DNA from: a candidate division KSB1 bacterium
Lineage (GTDB): Bacteria; Zhuqueibacterota; Zhuqueibacteria; Thermofontimicrobiales; Thermofontimicrobiaceae
Length of the DNA: 64,000 nucleotides
Assembly (NCBI GenBank): GCA_034506395.1
Contig: JAPDPQ010000009.1
Location: 1-64,000, forward strand
Reading direction: 5' to 3'
Positions 7,532-16,404 of the stretch are shown piece after piece (within the stretch, counting starts at the first letter, position 1; every line of letters starts with the position of its first letter). Both the position numbers and the translations under genes were made by a program. A model generated the notes under the pieces. It was not told the origin of the DNA. It made no database searches and was given only the letters and a program-made list of their open reading frames with translations.

Positions 7532-8929
7532 ATGGCAGATACGATTTCTACTCCTGTCAGCAGAAAGGCGGCGCTATTTGCCGCAACATTGAGCGCCTTC
7601 TTCACGCCCTTCATGGCATCTTCGATCAATATTGCGCTCCCAGCAATTGCCAGAGAATTCTCGATGAACGCGATCTTATTGAGCTGGATCGCTACGTCCT
7701 ATTTGCTGGCTGCTGCCATGTTTCTCGTTCCATTCGGGAAATTAGCAGACATCTATGGTCGAAAAAGGGTCTTTATGTGGGGCATCGCAATTTATACCAT
7801 CGCTTCGATTTTGACGGCTCTTTCGAGTACCTCACTTCAACTGATCGCCGCTCGAGTGATTCAGGGGGTCGGTGGCGCAATGATCTTTGGCACAGGAGTA
7901 GCGATTCTTACCTCGGTTTTTCCGCCGCACCAGCGCGGCAGAGTGCTGGGAATTAACGTGGCCGCGGTCTATTCTGGCTTGTCGCTTGGCCCGTTCATGG
8001 GCGGCATCTTAACCCAACATTGGGGCTGGCGCAGCATCTTCTGGATCAATACTGGGCTCGGAATTATCACCCTTCTTTTCGTGCTCTGGAAATTAACCGG
8101 CGAGTGGGCTGAGGCGAAAGGCGAAAAGCTCGATCTGGTCGGATCCGTCATTTACGGCTTGATGTTGGTCGGCCTCATGTATGGTTTTTCGCGCTTGCCC
8201 AGTCAAGAGGCTTTCTGGTTAATCCTCTTTGCCCTGTTCGGAATCGCATTCTTTGTTTGGTGGGAACTCAGGGTCGATCATCCAGTGCTCAATCTCCGTT
8301 TGTTTCGGCACAATAAGCCCCTTAGTTTCTCTAACCTGGCAGCCCTGATCAATTACAGCGCTACTTCCGCCGTAACGTTTTTGCTGAGCCTCTATCTGCA
8401 ATATATCAAGGCGCTGAGCCCGCAACAAGCAGGTGTCATCCTGGTGTCTCAACCCGTAGTGATGGCTCTGCTTTCCCCAGTCGCTGGAAAGCTCTCCGAT
8501 AAAATCGAACCGAGGATCGTTGCTTCCTCAGGGATGATTTTGACCGTGGTCGGTTTAACCCTGCTAATTTTTCTCAAGCAGAGGACTCCTATTCTCATAA
8601 TCGTTTTGAATCTGGTTCTGTTGGGTGTTGGCTTTGCACTGTTCTCCTCCCCAAATACCAATGCAGTGATGAGCTCTGTCGAAAAGAGATATTATGGTGT
8701 GGCCTCGGCAACGCTCGGAACCATGCGGCTTGTCGGACAGATGTTCAGTATGGGTATCGCCACGGTGATTTTCGCTGTAGTCATTGGCAAAGTGAAAATC
8801 ACGCCGGATAAATATCCAGCATTCTTAGTCGCTGCAAGGGCTGCTTTTATCATATTCGCAGTGTTCTGCTTTGCCGGAATTTTTGCATCGTTAGCAAGGG
8901 GAAGCGTAAGGACAAACAAGCTCAATTAA
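7532..8929 (+). CDS. MFS drug/solute exporter, 14-TM DHA2-type
   Basis: A 465-residue proton-coupled exporter of the major facilitator superfamily, DHA2 (14-helix) type. The first half shows 'GKLADIYGRKRVFMWG' (motif A, loop 2-3), 'ARVIQGVGGAMIF' (motif B region) and 'GPFMGGILTQHWGWRSIFWIN' split across motif C and the following loop; a second half with six to eight helices follows. ATG 7532 is chosen because homologues start shortly before 'AALFAATLSAFFTPF'; an upstream TTG at 7490 adds only a charged leader. Substrate cannot be read from the sequence. Confidence 0.9.
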   Translation: MADTISTPVSRKAALFAATLSAFFTPFMASSINIALPAIAREFSMNAILLSWIATSYLLAAAMFLVPFGKLADIYGRKRVFMWGIAIYTIASILTALSSTSLQLIAARVIQGVGGAMIFGTGVAILTSVFPPHQRGRVLGINVAAVYSGLSLGPFMGGILTQHWGWRSIFWINTGLGIITLLFVLWKLTGEWAEAKGEKLDLVGSVIYGLMLVGLMYGFSRLPSQEAFWLILFALFGIAFFVWWELRVDHPVLNLRLFRHNKPLSFSNLAALINYSATSAVTFLLSLYLQYIKALSPQQAGVILVSQPVVMALLSPVAGKLSDKIEPRIVASSGMILTVVGLTLLIFLKQRTPILIIVLNLVLLGVGFALFSSPNTNAVMSSVEKRYYGVASATLGTMRLVGQMFSMGIATVIFAVVIGKVKITPDKYPAFLVAARAAFIIFAVFCFAGIFASLARGSVRTNKLN

Positions 8930-9368
8930 ATGGACTAACCTTCACGTGGATTTGATCACTGGGATATTCCGGCAAGGCGATTTATCAATTGATTTTCGTC
9001 TTCTGCATCATGAGGTGCACATTCAGAGTGAAAGAGTTCATTGAGCTCTCTGGTTGTTGAATTTTTTGTATTGAGAGATTTTGTATTCCCGCTATCGAAA
9101 AGGATGATCTCGATTTTTGGATGATTTTTTATCCAGCCGAGGCAATTAAATTTTTTCAATGGCAATTTTCTGTTGTATCTATCGTTTTGATTGATTAGCT
9201 TTCATGACACAAACCATAAAAATGAGCTGTTCAATCTGTCATTTCTGCGAATGCAGGCATCCCAATGCTGCTAATTATCGAGATAAAAAACCACTGCTTC
9301 AATAAGGATTGATTGGGTGGATCCCGATGAGCCAATATCTGACAACTGATCGAGGTTGCTGAGAACAA
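8930..9368. other. Intergenic region, no gene seen
   Basis: About 440 bases before the sugar-binding lipoprotein gene. It contains 'TGTCATTTCTGCGAATGCAG' at about 9237, part of a common extragenic repeat type, but no second arm was found. A minus-strand frame at 8956-9165 has no homology that I recognise and no convincing ribosome site. Confidence 0.4.
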
Positions 9369-10685
9369 ATGAAAGAATCAACTCGAATAGTACTTATTAT
9401 TCTTTTCCTCCTCTCAAGCTGTTCGCAGGATGATCAAAATAAAATTCGATTCACGCACATTTATGATGCTTTGGGTGGGCCAACTGGTAAGCAAAGCATG
9501 GACTGGGTGAACGCTCGGGTAGCTGAATTTCAAGCTTTGCATCCCGAGCTAAAGGTGGAGCTGGAGCAGGCGAAATGGGATCAGATCGATACGAAATGCA
9601 TGGCAGACTATCGCGCGGGCATCGTTCATGATGTTGTCATTACTTCACCGCAATTTTTGCCCAAACACCAGGTGGTGGGCGATCTGTTGGATTTGCGGCC
9701 GCTATTGAATTGGGATGAAACTCAGAAGGCGGAGTTCTCTTGGAACCCGGTCTGGCAAGCTTGTGTGCAGCAAGGCAAATGGCTCGGCATTCCAATGGGG
9801 GCGCATACCAGGGTCTGCGTTTATTGGAAGGACCAGTTCGCCGCAGTTGGGCTCGATCCGGATCGGCCTCCAAAAACGCTGGACGAAATGGTTGATTATG
9901 CCCAAAAGCTGACGCGAGACCTAAATGGCGATGGCAAGACCGATGTATGGGGATTGGGAATGTACTTTGGCCCATCGCGGGCCACGATCGAGATTTCCTT
10001 CGCGCCACTGATTTGGCACTTTGGCGGCGAACTCTGGGATGAGCATAGCAAGCAGGCGGTGTTCGCCTCTCCAGCCGGGGTGCACGCCGCCCAATTCTTG
10101 AGCGACCTGCTGAATAAATATCAGGTTATTCCCCGTTGGGCGGTCAGCGGCACCTACGATGACGTGGTAATGCGCGCTTTTTTCGATCGAAGGGTCGCCA
10201 TGGCTTGGGGATGGGGCAGCTATTGGATCCAACCACTCGAGGAACAAGGGCTGGTTGCTGGTTGCTATCCGCCAACCCCCGATGGCGAAATGATCAAAAT
10301 CGGAATATTTATTACTCCGACCGTTCCCCAGGCCCAATTTACCAACGCCTGGACCATCTCCATCCATGCACTAAGTCAAAAACCCCACGAAAGCATTCAG
10401 TTTCTCAAAAAGTTCATTGATCCCAAAGCGCTCTGTTCGTTCCCCGATGCCGGGCTGCCAGCCGCATTATCTTTATGGCAATCTCCTGAATATCAGACAG
10501 AGTTCTATAAAATTTGGTTCGAGGCGGCCAGCAAAGGCAGATCCATGCCTCCAACGGCTCATTATGAAGAGCTTTCCAATACAGTGGCAGCAGCGCTCCA
10601 GGAAATATTGATCAAAAACGCCCCAGTGGAAGCGACATTGACGAAATTTCAACGTTCCTATAACAGTCGCTATGCTGGGGAGTAA
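9369..10685 (+). CDS. ABC sugar transporter substrate-binding lipoprotein
   Basis: A family-1 extracellular solute-binding protein (438 residues) for an oligosaccharide importer. The N-terminus is a lipoprotein signal with lipobox 'LLSSC' (Cys18 acylated). The mature protein shows MalE/UgpB-like features: 'FQALHPELKVELEQA', 'GIPMGAHTRVCVYWKDQF', 'DLNGDGKTDVWGLGM' (a calcium-loop-like insertion) and a C-terminal helical lobe. The GH5 glycanase follows, then two permeases, so the substrate is likely a beta-glucan or cellodextrin-type oligosaccharide (inference). Confidence 0.9.
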   Translation: MKESTRIVLIILFLLSSCSQDDQNKIRFTHIYDALGGPTGKQSMDWVNARVAEFQALHPELKVELEQAKWDQIDTKCMADYRAGIVHDVVITSPQFLPKHQVVGDLLDLRPLLNWDETQKAEFSWNPVWQACVQQGKWLGIPMGAHTRVCVYWKDQFAAVGLDPDRPPKTLDEMVDYAQKLTRDLNGDGKTDVWGLGMYFGPSRATIEISFAPLIWHFGGELWDEHSKQAVFASPAGVHAAQFLSDLLNKYQVIPRWAVSGTYDDVVMRAFFDRRVAMAWGWGSYWIQPLEEQGLVAGCYPPTPDGEMIKIGIFITPTVPQAQFTNAWTISIHALSQKPHESIQFLKKFIDPKALCSFPDAGLPAALSLWQSPEYQTEFYKIWFEAASKGRSMPPTAHYEELSNTVAAALQEILIKNAPVEATLTKFQRSYNSRYAGE

Positions 10686-10834
10686 CAACTTGCCGATCGA
10701 TGCAAGAAACGGATGAAAATTGATCGGCACATAATCTTATAGCAATAGCAGATGAACGTTTCCAGCATAAACGGAGGTTTTCATCTGAGAGAAATTCCGC
10801 ATTAGCACAAAAGCGTTCTGAAAACTTGCAAGGG

Positions 10835-10868
10835 ATCAAATTATGTCTGTCATCAAATTATGTCTGTC
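10835..10868. repeat. Perfect 17-bp tandem duplication
   Basis: ATCAAATTATGTCTGTC is present twice back to back (10835-10851 and 10852-10868), about 135 bases upstream of the GH5 start. It could be a pair of regulator sites or a recent slippage product. The surrounding gap (10686-11001) has no ORF. Confidence 0.85.
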
Positions 10869-11004
10869 ACCACAGGGAAAGCAAAAATCTTTTTCGTTTC
10901 GTGAATTTGTTATCTACCTTGATTCGTAAGAACAGGACGCATGTCCAAAGCATTTAAGTTTTGCTAAAATCCGTCAGTAGCATAAAACCAGGGAGGAAAA
11001 AATG

Positions 11005-12075
11005 ATGGCACATGGAACACCAGTGACCAAATGGTTATCTTTGGTCGCAATCGCGGTTCTTGTCTTGAATTGCAGCAAGAACTCAGACTCCAAGAAACCT
11101 TCTGATGAGTATCCTTTTAAGCCGCCCTCGAATGAGGTATTGGATCCTTTTATTCAAAATCAATTATTGGCGCGAAGCGTTAATCTGGGCAATGCGCTGG
11201 AAGCGCCGAACGAGGGCGAATGGGGTGTAACCCTACAGGCGGAGTATTTCCAACTGATCAAAGAAGCAGGTTTTACGGGCGTTCGAATCCCGATTAAATG
11301 GTCGGGACATGCCAAAGCTGAACCGCCTTATACCATTGAACCCGCCTTTTTCGCTCGAGTCGATTGGGCAGTAGCTCAAGCACTGACGCGTGGCCTTGCC
11401 GCGGTAATCAACATCCATCATTATGATGAGATCATGCAGAATCCCCAGCAACATAAAGATCGATTTCTGGGTTTGTGGCAGCAGATCGCTGTTCATTATC
11501 AAAAATACCCCGACGAGCTGATGTTCGAACTACTGAATGAGCCCAATACCAACCTGACAGCGCCCATTTGGAACGAAATGCTTAGCGAAGCGATCCAAGT
11601 GGTACGCCAGAGCAATCCCTATCGGACATTGATCATTGGTCCAGTAAACTGGAACAGCATCACTGCTCTAAATACGCTGACCTTACCCGATTCTGATCGG
11701 AACATCATCGTCACATTCCACTATTACAATCCGTTTCAATTCACCCATCAGGGGGCAGAATGGGTGCAAGGGAGCAATGCCTGGCTGGGAACCACCTGGA
11801 CTGGAACCATGGCGCAACGCCAGATGATCATGAACGAATTCGCTCAAGCCGAAGCATGGGCGAAAAGCAAAAATCGACCGTTGTTTATGGGTGAGTTCGG
11901 CGCGTACAGCAAAGCTGATCTGAATTCCCGTTATCAATGGACCTCATTCGTCGCTCGAGAGGCGGAACAAAGAAAATTTAGCTGGGCTTATTGGGAATTC
12001 TGTTCTGGCTTTGGCATTTACGATCCTGTCAACAAAAAATGGAACGATACTTTATTGAAAGCACTCATCCCCTAA
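11005..12075 (+). CDS. Glycoside hydrolase family 5 lipoprotein (endoglucanase-like)
   Basis: A secreted, membrane-anchored beta-glycanase, predicted to cut beta-1,4-linked glucan or mannan. The signal ends in lipobox 'LVLNC' at residue ~23. The GH5 TIM barrel shows 'GVRIPIKW', 'VINIHHYDEI', the acid/base glutamate in 'ELLNEPN', 'IVTFHYYNPF' and the nucleophile glutamate in 'FMGEFGAY', in the correct order and spacing (about 118 residues apart). Length 356 fits a single-domain enzyme. GGAGG lies eight bases before ATG 11005; ATG 11002 is also possible. It lies between the binding protein and permease genes of a sugar importer, so extracytoplasmic cleavage and uptake are likely coupled. Confidence 0.9.
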   Translation: MAHGTPVTKWLSLVAIAVLVLNCSKNSDSKKPSDEYPFKPPSNEVLDPFIQNQLLARSVNLGNALEAPNEGEWGVTLQAEYFQLIKEAGFTGVRIPIKWSGHAKAEPPYTIEPAFFARVDWAVAQALTRGLAAVINIHHYDEIMQNPQQHKDRFLGLWQQIAVHYQKYPDELMFELLNEPNTNLTAPIWNEMLSEAIQVVRQSNPYRTLIIGPVNWNSITALNTLTLPDSDRNIIVTFHYYNPFQFTHQGAEWVQGSNAWLGTTWTGTMAQRQMIMNEFAQAEAWAKSKNRPLFMGEFGAYSKADLNSRYQWTSFVAREAEQRKFSWAYWEFCSGFGIYDPVNKKWNDTLLKALIP

Positions 12076-12295
12076 ATCATTTGCAACAAAATTGGCCTTT
12101 TGTGTTTTAAGCGAAAAGATAATTTTTGCTCAAGCAGCTCGACCTCTCGTTATTTTTATGATCGCAAAATCTCAAAAAATATCGTGCACCAATTCACTCG
12201 ATGCTCAGGTGATCGTCTTAATCGATGTTGATGTTTTTCTTTCTGCAAAAACGGTATTAAATTTTTGATTGAATAAAATGATTCGGAGAGGATTA

Positions 12296-13189
12296 ATGGA
12301 TCAGCGGCAGGCTTTGCCAAACCGAGGGTATCATAGCGAAATCCAGGCTTATCTTTTTTTGTCCCCTACTCTTATCCTGATCGGATTATTTTTAATATCG
12401 CCGATGATCACTGGGCTGGTTATGAGCTTCTATAAAACCAGCCTTTCTGGCACTACCCAATTTGTTGGTTTAAAAAATTATTGGCTGTTGTTGACCGAAG
12501 CCAGATTTCTAAATAATATTCGACTATCGATGCTATACGTGCTGGGCAATCTTGCGATTTCGTTGCCGATTGCTTACAGCATGGCTTTGCTGATCACTAG
12601 TAAATTAAAAGCAGCGTCCTTATTGAGGGGTGTGTTTTTATTGCCCTGGATAGTAGCGCCCATCGTTAGCACCGTGTTGTTCCGCTCCTTAGTGGATCCT
12701 GCTTTTGGACCTTTGAGCTGGATGATTGAGAAAATCATTGGTCATTCGATTGTCCTATTGGCCCATCCCACCTGGTCAATGGCGGTGATCATCATTCATA
12801 GCGTATGGCGATCGCTGCCGTTCATGACGTTGTTTTTAGCTGCTGGCATCGCCATGATCCCTAAGGAGCTGTATGAAGCCGCCATGGTCGATGGCGCTGG
12901 AAAATGGAAACAATTTTTCACGCTGACTTTTCCACTGACCAAAATCCATCTGGTCATCGTGCTTTTAACCATTACTCTCTGGACCTTGCAAGATGCAGAA
13001 ACAGTATATGCGATGACCGAAGGCGGCCCAGGATATAGCACCGAGGTCATGGCCGTTCGGCTATTTAAAGAATCCTTCTTGAATTTCGATCTCAACAGTG
13101 GTGCTGCCTTAGGAGTCCTGTTGCTGTTAGTTGGATTGATCTTTATGATCCTTTATGTCCAATTTGCTGCGAAAAGGGAAGAACGCTAG
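12296..13189 (+). CDS. ABC sugar transporter permease, MalF-type
   Basis: An inner-membrane permease of about 297 residues with six predicted helices. The EAA loop that docks the ATPase is 'ELYEAAMVDGAGKWKQFFTL', with the expected EAA-x3-G spacing, and 'TEGGPGYSTEVMA' is typical of the MalF/UgpA group. ATG 12296 is chosen because GGAGAG lies five bases upstream; in-frame TTG 12269 and ATG 12278 are longer options. It pairs with the MalG-type gene 197 bases downstream. The ATPase subunit is not in the window and may be a shared MsmX/UgpC-type protein. Confidence 0.9.
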   Translation: MDQRQALPNRGYHSEIQAYLFLSPTLILIGLFLISPMITGLVMSFYKTSLSGTTQFVGLKNYWLLLTEARFLNNIRLSMLYVLGNLAISLPIAYSMALLITSKLKAASLLRGVFLLPWIVAPIVSTVLFRSLVDPAFGPLSWMIEKIIGHSIVLLAHPTWSMAVIIIHSVWRSLPFMTLFLAAGIAMIPKELYEAAMVDGAGKWKQFFTLTFPLTKIHLVIVLLTITLWTLQDAETVYAMTEGGPGYSTEVMAVRLFKESFLNFDLNSGAALGVLLLLVGLIFMILYVQFAAKREER

Positions 13190-13386
13190 ATCGTGTTTTG
13201 ACCGGAATGGCTACTATGATTCAATTATTTGGTTTTCATTCAATGGATCCACCGCCTTGGAAGAGAAACGAAAGAAGGATTTGCGAAGTAGCCCTGCATT
13301 CGATATTGAAAAAATCAAAATTCGGGGTGATACTTGGCGTTGGTTGCCATTAAAAATCGATTGAATATTTTAATTGGTGTCATGAG

Positions 13387-14190
13387 ATGAATATGGTGAA
13401 AAGGACGCTCACACCGATCATTTGTATGATCGCCTTATCCTTTATTCTATTTCCGTTTTTCTGGGGAATACGGACCTCGCTTGCCGAACGATTTGATAGC
13501 AAATTTATCCCAACGCATTGGACGTTCAGCCACTATCAGGCAATAATTGCACGGCCAGAATTATTGTATTATCTGCGAAACAGCGCGGTGGTCTCGTTCA
13601 GTTCGATTGCCATTACGCTGATAGTTGCTCTATTGGGAGGTTATGCGTTGGCGCGGATGCGGTTTCGAGGCCGCCAATTCGGCGCGCTCTTATTGATTTT
13701 GCCCTTATTGCCTCCAGTCGCCATCCTAGTACCGCTGTTATCTTATTTCCAAAAATTGACACTTTATAACACCCTCGCTGCTGTGATCGTCGCCAATGTG
13801 GTTTTTAATATCCCGCTCTCGGTCTGGATGGTCCGAAATTTCATTTTGGGCATCCCCGTAGAAATGGAAGAGGCAGCTCGCATTGATGGCTGCTCGCGCT
13901 GGGGCGTGCTGTTTCGCATGGTTTTGCCAAATATGGGGCCAGGGATCGTCGCTGTTGCGGTGTTCGTGTTTATTAATGCCTGGAATAACTATCTCTATTC
14001 CTTCGCACTCACCAGTTCTCAGTCGCTGCGGGTTTTGCCACAGGGAATATTATCGTTTTTGGGTAGTTGGGGAACCTATTGGGGCGGACTGTCCGCTGCT
14101 GGAATGATGGTGCTTTTGCCGCCTGTAATCCTATTTCTATTTTTTCAAAAATGGTTCATTGCAGGTATCTTCGGGCAGCAATTGAAATGA
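13387..14190 (+). CDS. ABC sugar transporter permease, MalG-type
   Basis: The second permease of the importer, 267 residues with six helices. 'LARMRFRGRQFGALL' follows the second helix and the EAA loop reads 'MEEAARIDGCSRWGVLFRMV', both typical of MalG/UgpE. The 197-base spacing from malF is large for an operon pair, and no terminator was seen between them. The region between them holds no convincing gene. Confidence 0.9.
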   Translation: MNMVKRTLTPIICMIALSFILFPFFWGIRTSLAERFDSKFIPTHWTFSHYQAIIARPELLYYLRNSAVVSFSSIAITLIVALLGGYALARMRFRGRQFGALLLILPLLPPVAILVPLLSYFQKLTLYNTLAAVIVANVVFNIPLSVWMVRNFILGIPVEMEEAARIDGCSRWGVLFRMVLPNMGPGIVAVAVFVFINAWNNYLYSFALTSSQSLRVLPQGILSFLGSWGTYWGGLSAAGMMVLLPPVILFLFFQKWFIAGIFGQQLK

Positions 14191-14448
14191 ACGGTCCTCA
14201 CTCTCTGCATGTCAGAGTTGCGATCTCAATAATTCTGCCTCACCAGTCCTGATCTTTAAACAAAGGGACATCAGGATTTCTTTGCAGCAATTTCGATGCT
14301 CGCTTCAAAAAGGCAGGCAATGGCATGAGCTCAAAATGAAATTAGAGGCGTGTTTGCTATAAAATATCATAAAGCTCCACTTTCTTGCCTGGGGATGTGA
14401 GCATTTTTTAGCTTCCAGTCAAAAACTAACGAGGCGTTTGCCTACCCA

Positions 14449-14484
14449 GAAGCAATAAGCTCCAATTTACCATTGCTTCTTTTT
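14449..14484 (+). terminator. Possible Rho-independent terminator after the transporter genes
   Basis: GAAGCAAT (14449-14456) pairs with ATTGCTTC (14472-14479) over a 15-nt loop and is followed by TTTTT. It lies between the convergent malG-type and phzF-type genes, reading on the plus strand. The rest of the 14191-14522 gap shows no gene. Confidence 0.45.
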
Positions 14485-14522
14485 GCAGCAGCTTAAACGA
14501 AAATCCAAAAGAATTCATCGGT

Positions 14523-15302
14523 TCATAGATACAAATATCCTTCAAAAAAGCGGACAGCCCGACCGGCAATTTTCACTCGATCGGCCAGATGCTCACAGAA
14601 TAGCTCTCCCCCGCGGGATGAGACCTGCAATGCATGCAGCCTTTGCTTGCCCAATTGCTCTGCCCAATAAGGGATCAAAGTACAATGCGCCGAACCCGTG
14701 ACAGGGTCCTCTGGAACACCGACCTTGGGGGCAAAGAACCGGGACACAAAATCTACTTGATCACCTCTGGCAGTTACAATAACCCCAAGGCCATCGAGCT
14801 GAGAAAGCAAATTCATATCAGGGACGAGGGCGCGGATCTCGGCTTCAACCTCAAAGACGGCCATGTAATCCCGCGACCGATAAACCTGTTTGGGTTGTTT
14901 TCCCAGAGCTTTAACAAGCAGCGCTGGGGTAGAGCAGGGCTCGGCTCTTCGTGCTGGGAAATCCATTGCCATTAGCTCTCCTTCGCGATCAACGATGAGC
15001 GGTCCACTTCTCGTGTGAAATAGCACCTTCGAGGCAAGGGGTTCAAAATAATTGAAGATCACAAAAGCTGAGGCTAGCGTCGCATGACCACACAAATCGA
15101 CTTCTACCATGGGAGTAAACCAGCGGAGCGCATAATGATCATTTTGCCGGACGAAGAAAGCAGTCTCCGATAAATTGTTTTCCGCTGCGATTGCCTGCAT
15201 CATTTTATCATCCAGCCATTCCTGAAGCGGACAAACCGCCGCAGGGTTCCCAGAGAAAACCTTGCTCGTGAAAGCATCGATCTGATAAAGCGGTATTTTC
15301 AT
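14523..15302 (-). CDS. PhzF family isomerase-like protein
   Basis: A 259-residue PhzF-fold protein, related to the trans-2,3-dihydro-3-hydroxyanthranilate isomerase of phenazine synthesis and to diaminopimelate epimerase. Visible features are 'YQIDAFTSKVFSGNPAAV' at the start, the catalytic glutamate in 'ENNLSETAFF' near residue 45, 'VDLCGHATLASA' near 70 and 'EDPVTGSAHCTL' near 200. There is no phenazine gene set here, so the reaction is unknown. The start is fixed by GGAGG a few bases before the ATG at 15302. The gene is about 90 bases downstream of the alaX-like gene on the same strand. Confidence 0.9.
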   Translation of the reverse strand: MKIPLYQIDAFTSKVFSGNPAAVCPLQEWLDDKMMQAIAAENNLSETAFFVRQNDHYALRWFTPMVEVDLCGHATLASAFVIFNYFEPLASKVLFHTRSGPLIVDREGELMAMDFPARRAEPCSTPALLVKALGKQPKQVYRSRDYMAVFEVEAEIRALVPDMNLLSQLDGLGVIVTARGDQVDFVSRFFAPKVGVPEDPVTGSAHCTLIPYWAEQLGKQRLHALQVSSRGGELFCEHLADRVKIAGRAVRFFEGYLYL

Positions 15303-15360
15303 TATCCTCCCTCGTTTTGGTTTTATCATCGAAAAGCATACGGCATCCTGCAAAAAAACA

Positions 15361-15392
15361 GACTGATCACTGATCACTGATTACTGATCACT
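15361..15392. repeat. ACTGATCACTGATT-type repeat next to the alaX stop
   Basis: The sequence ACTGATCACTGATCACTG and a further degenerate unit abut the stop codon of the minus-strand alaX-like gene. It is the same unit as the array at 6007-6055. Confidence 0.8.
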
Positions 15393-16116
15393 AATTACCC
15401 GGATTAAGTTCAATATAGATTCGCTTGTTAATTTTCCCTTTGCTTTGATAATCGATAATCCGAACAAGCCCAACTTCTTTGGTATTGGCTACATGGGTGC
15501 CTCCATCGGCTTGTAGGTCCAGACCAACAATCTCCACTGTTCTTACTTCTTTAATGTGCTCGGGGAGCAAATTGATCTTCGTTCGGATCAGATCTGGAAT
15601 CTTGAAAGCCTCCTCGCGTGGAAGGATTTTGATCTGGATGGGCCTGGCATTTTGGACTTCGAGATTGACTTTCGTTTCGATATCTTTTACTAAATCTTTT
15701 GGAAGGGTCTCGAGCTCAAAATCCATCCTGGCTTTGAGTGGCTCGATATTGGCGCCCGTCACATGCGCGCCATAATCCCGCCAGATCACCCCGCAGAGAA
15801 TATGCAGCGCTGTATGGGTTCGCATTAGCTTGTAGCGACGATCCCAATCCAATTGTCCCACTACTTCTGTTCTAACTGCTGGCAACGGACCCTCAATCCA
15901 ATGCCAAACCACCCCTTCTAAACTTTTAACTTTCGTCACTGGAAAATCTCGCTCGGATGATTTGATCGTTCCAAGATCATTCGGTTGGCCGCCGCCCCCA
16001 GGATAAAATGCGGTCCGATCCAGCGCGATGGAGTTTTCAGCCGAATTTATTTCGATCACGCTAGCCTGAAATTCCTTGAGATAGCTATCGGTCTGGTAAA
16101 GCAATTGTGTCATCAT
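15391..16116 (-). CDS. Alanyl-tRNA editing protein (AlaX family)
   Basis: A free-standing editing protein that hydrolyses mischarged Ser- or Gly-tRNA(Ala). At 241 residues it matches the AlaX-M class: an N-terminal beta-barrel with 'FYPGGGGQPNDLG', then the editing site with 'RTHTALHIL' (HxxxH, first two zinc ligands) near residue 100 and 'QADGGTHVANTKEVG' near 205. In most relatives the third ligand is a cysteine (CGGTH); here it is aspartate (DGGTH). AGGAGG precedes the start. It runs toward phzF and diverges from the D-threonine-aldolase-type gene. Confidence 0.9.
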   Translation of the reverse strand: MMTQLLYQTDSYLKEFQASVIEINSAENSIALDRTAFYPGGGGQPNDLGTIKSSERDFPVTKVKSLEGVVWHWIEGPLPAVRTEVVGQLDWDRRYKLMRTHTALHILCGVIWRDYGAHVTGANIEPLKARMDFELETLPKDLVKDIETKVNLEVQNARPIQIKILPREEAFKIPDLIRTKINLLPEHIKEVRTVEIVGLDLQADGGTHVANTKEVGLVRIIDYQSKGKINKRIYIELNPGN

Positions 16117-16404
16117 TGGCTCCTCCTAGAAGAAAATTAGATGCAAATTGGAAAAATCCAAATAAATAATTCGCTATGGTAGATGAAATTCTAACATGTT
16201 ATTTGATCGGAGTCATTGTAGAAGCACCCCTGCGTTACTGTTACAGCAGAATTCTCCATGCTGTTTCAACAAACAAATTTTGAAACTTAGTTAAAGGGGA
16301 ATTGTTTCATTGCTGTGGGATTTCCTTTCGAAAGAATGCAACTTCAATTTGCTTGGCCTGGAAATTCCTATCATGAAGCAAATGCAATCAAGTAGGAGAA
16401 TAAT
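16117..16404. promoter_or_regulatory. Divergent intergenic region
   Basis: These 288 bases separate the minus-strand alaX-like gene from the plus-strand PLP enzyme gene, so both promoters must lie here. I could not assign clear -35/-10 pairs. Confidence 0.35.

Noticed and set aside
13155-13364. 69-residue frame overlapping the MalF-type gene end and the following gap
   Set aside because: No ribosome site, out of frame with the real gene, and composition unlike protein; probably chance.
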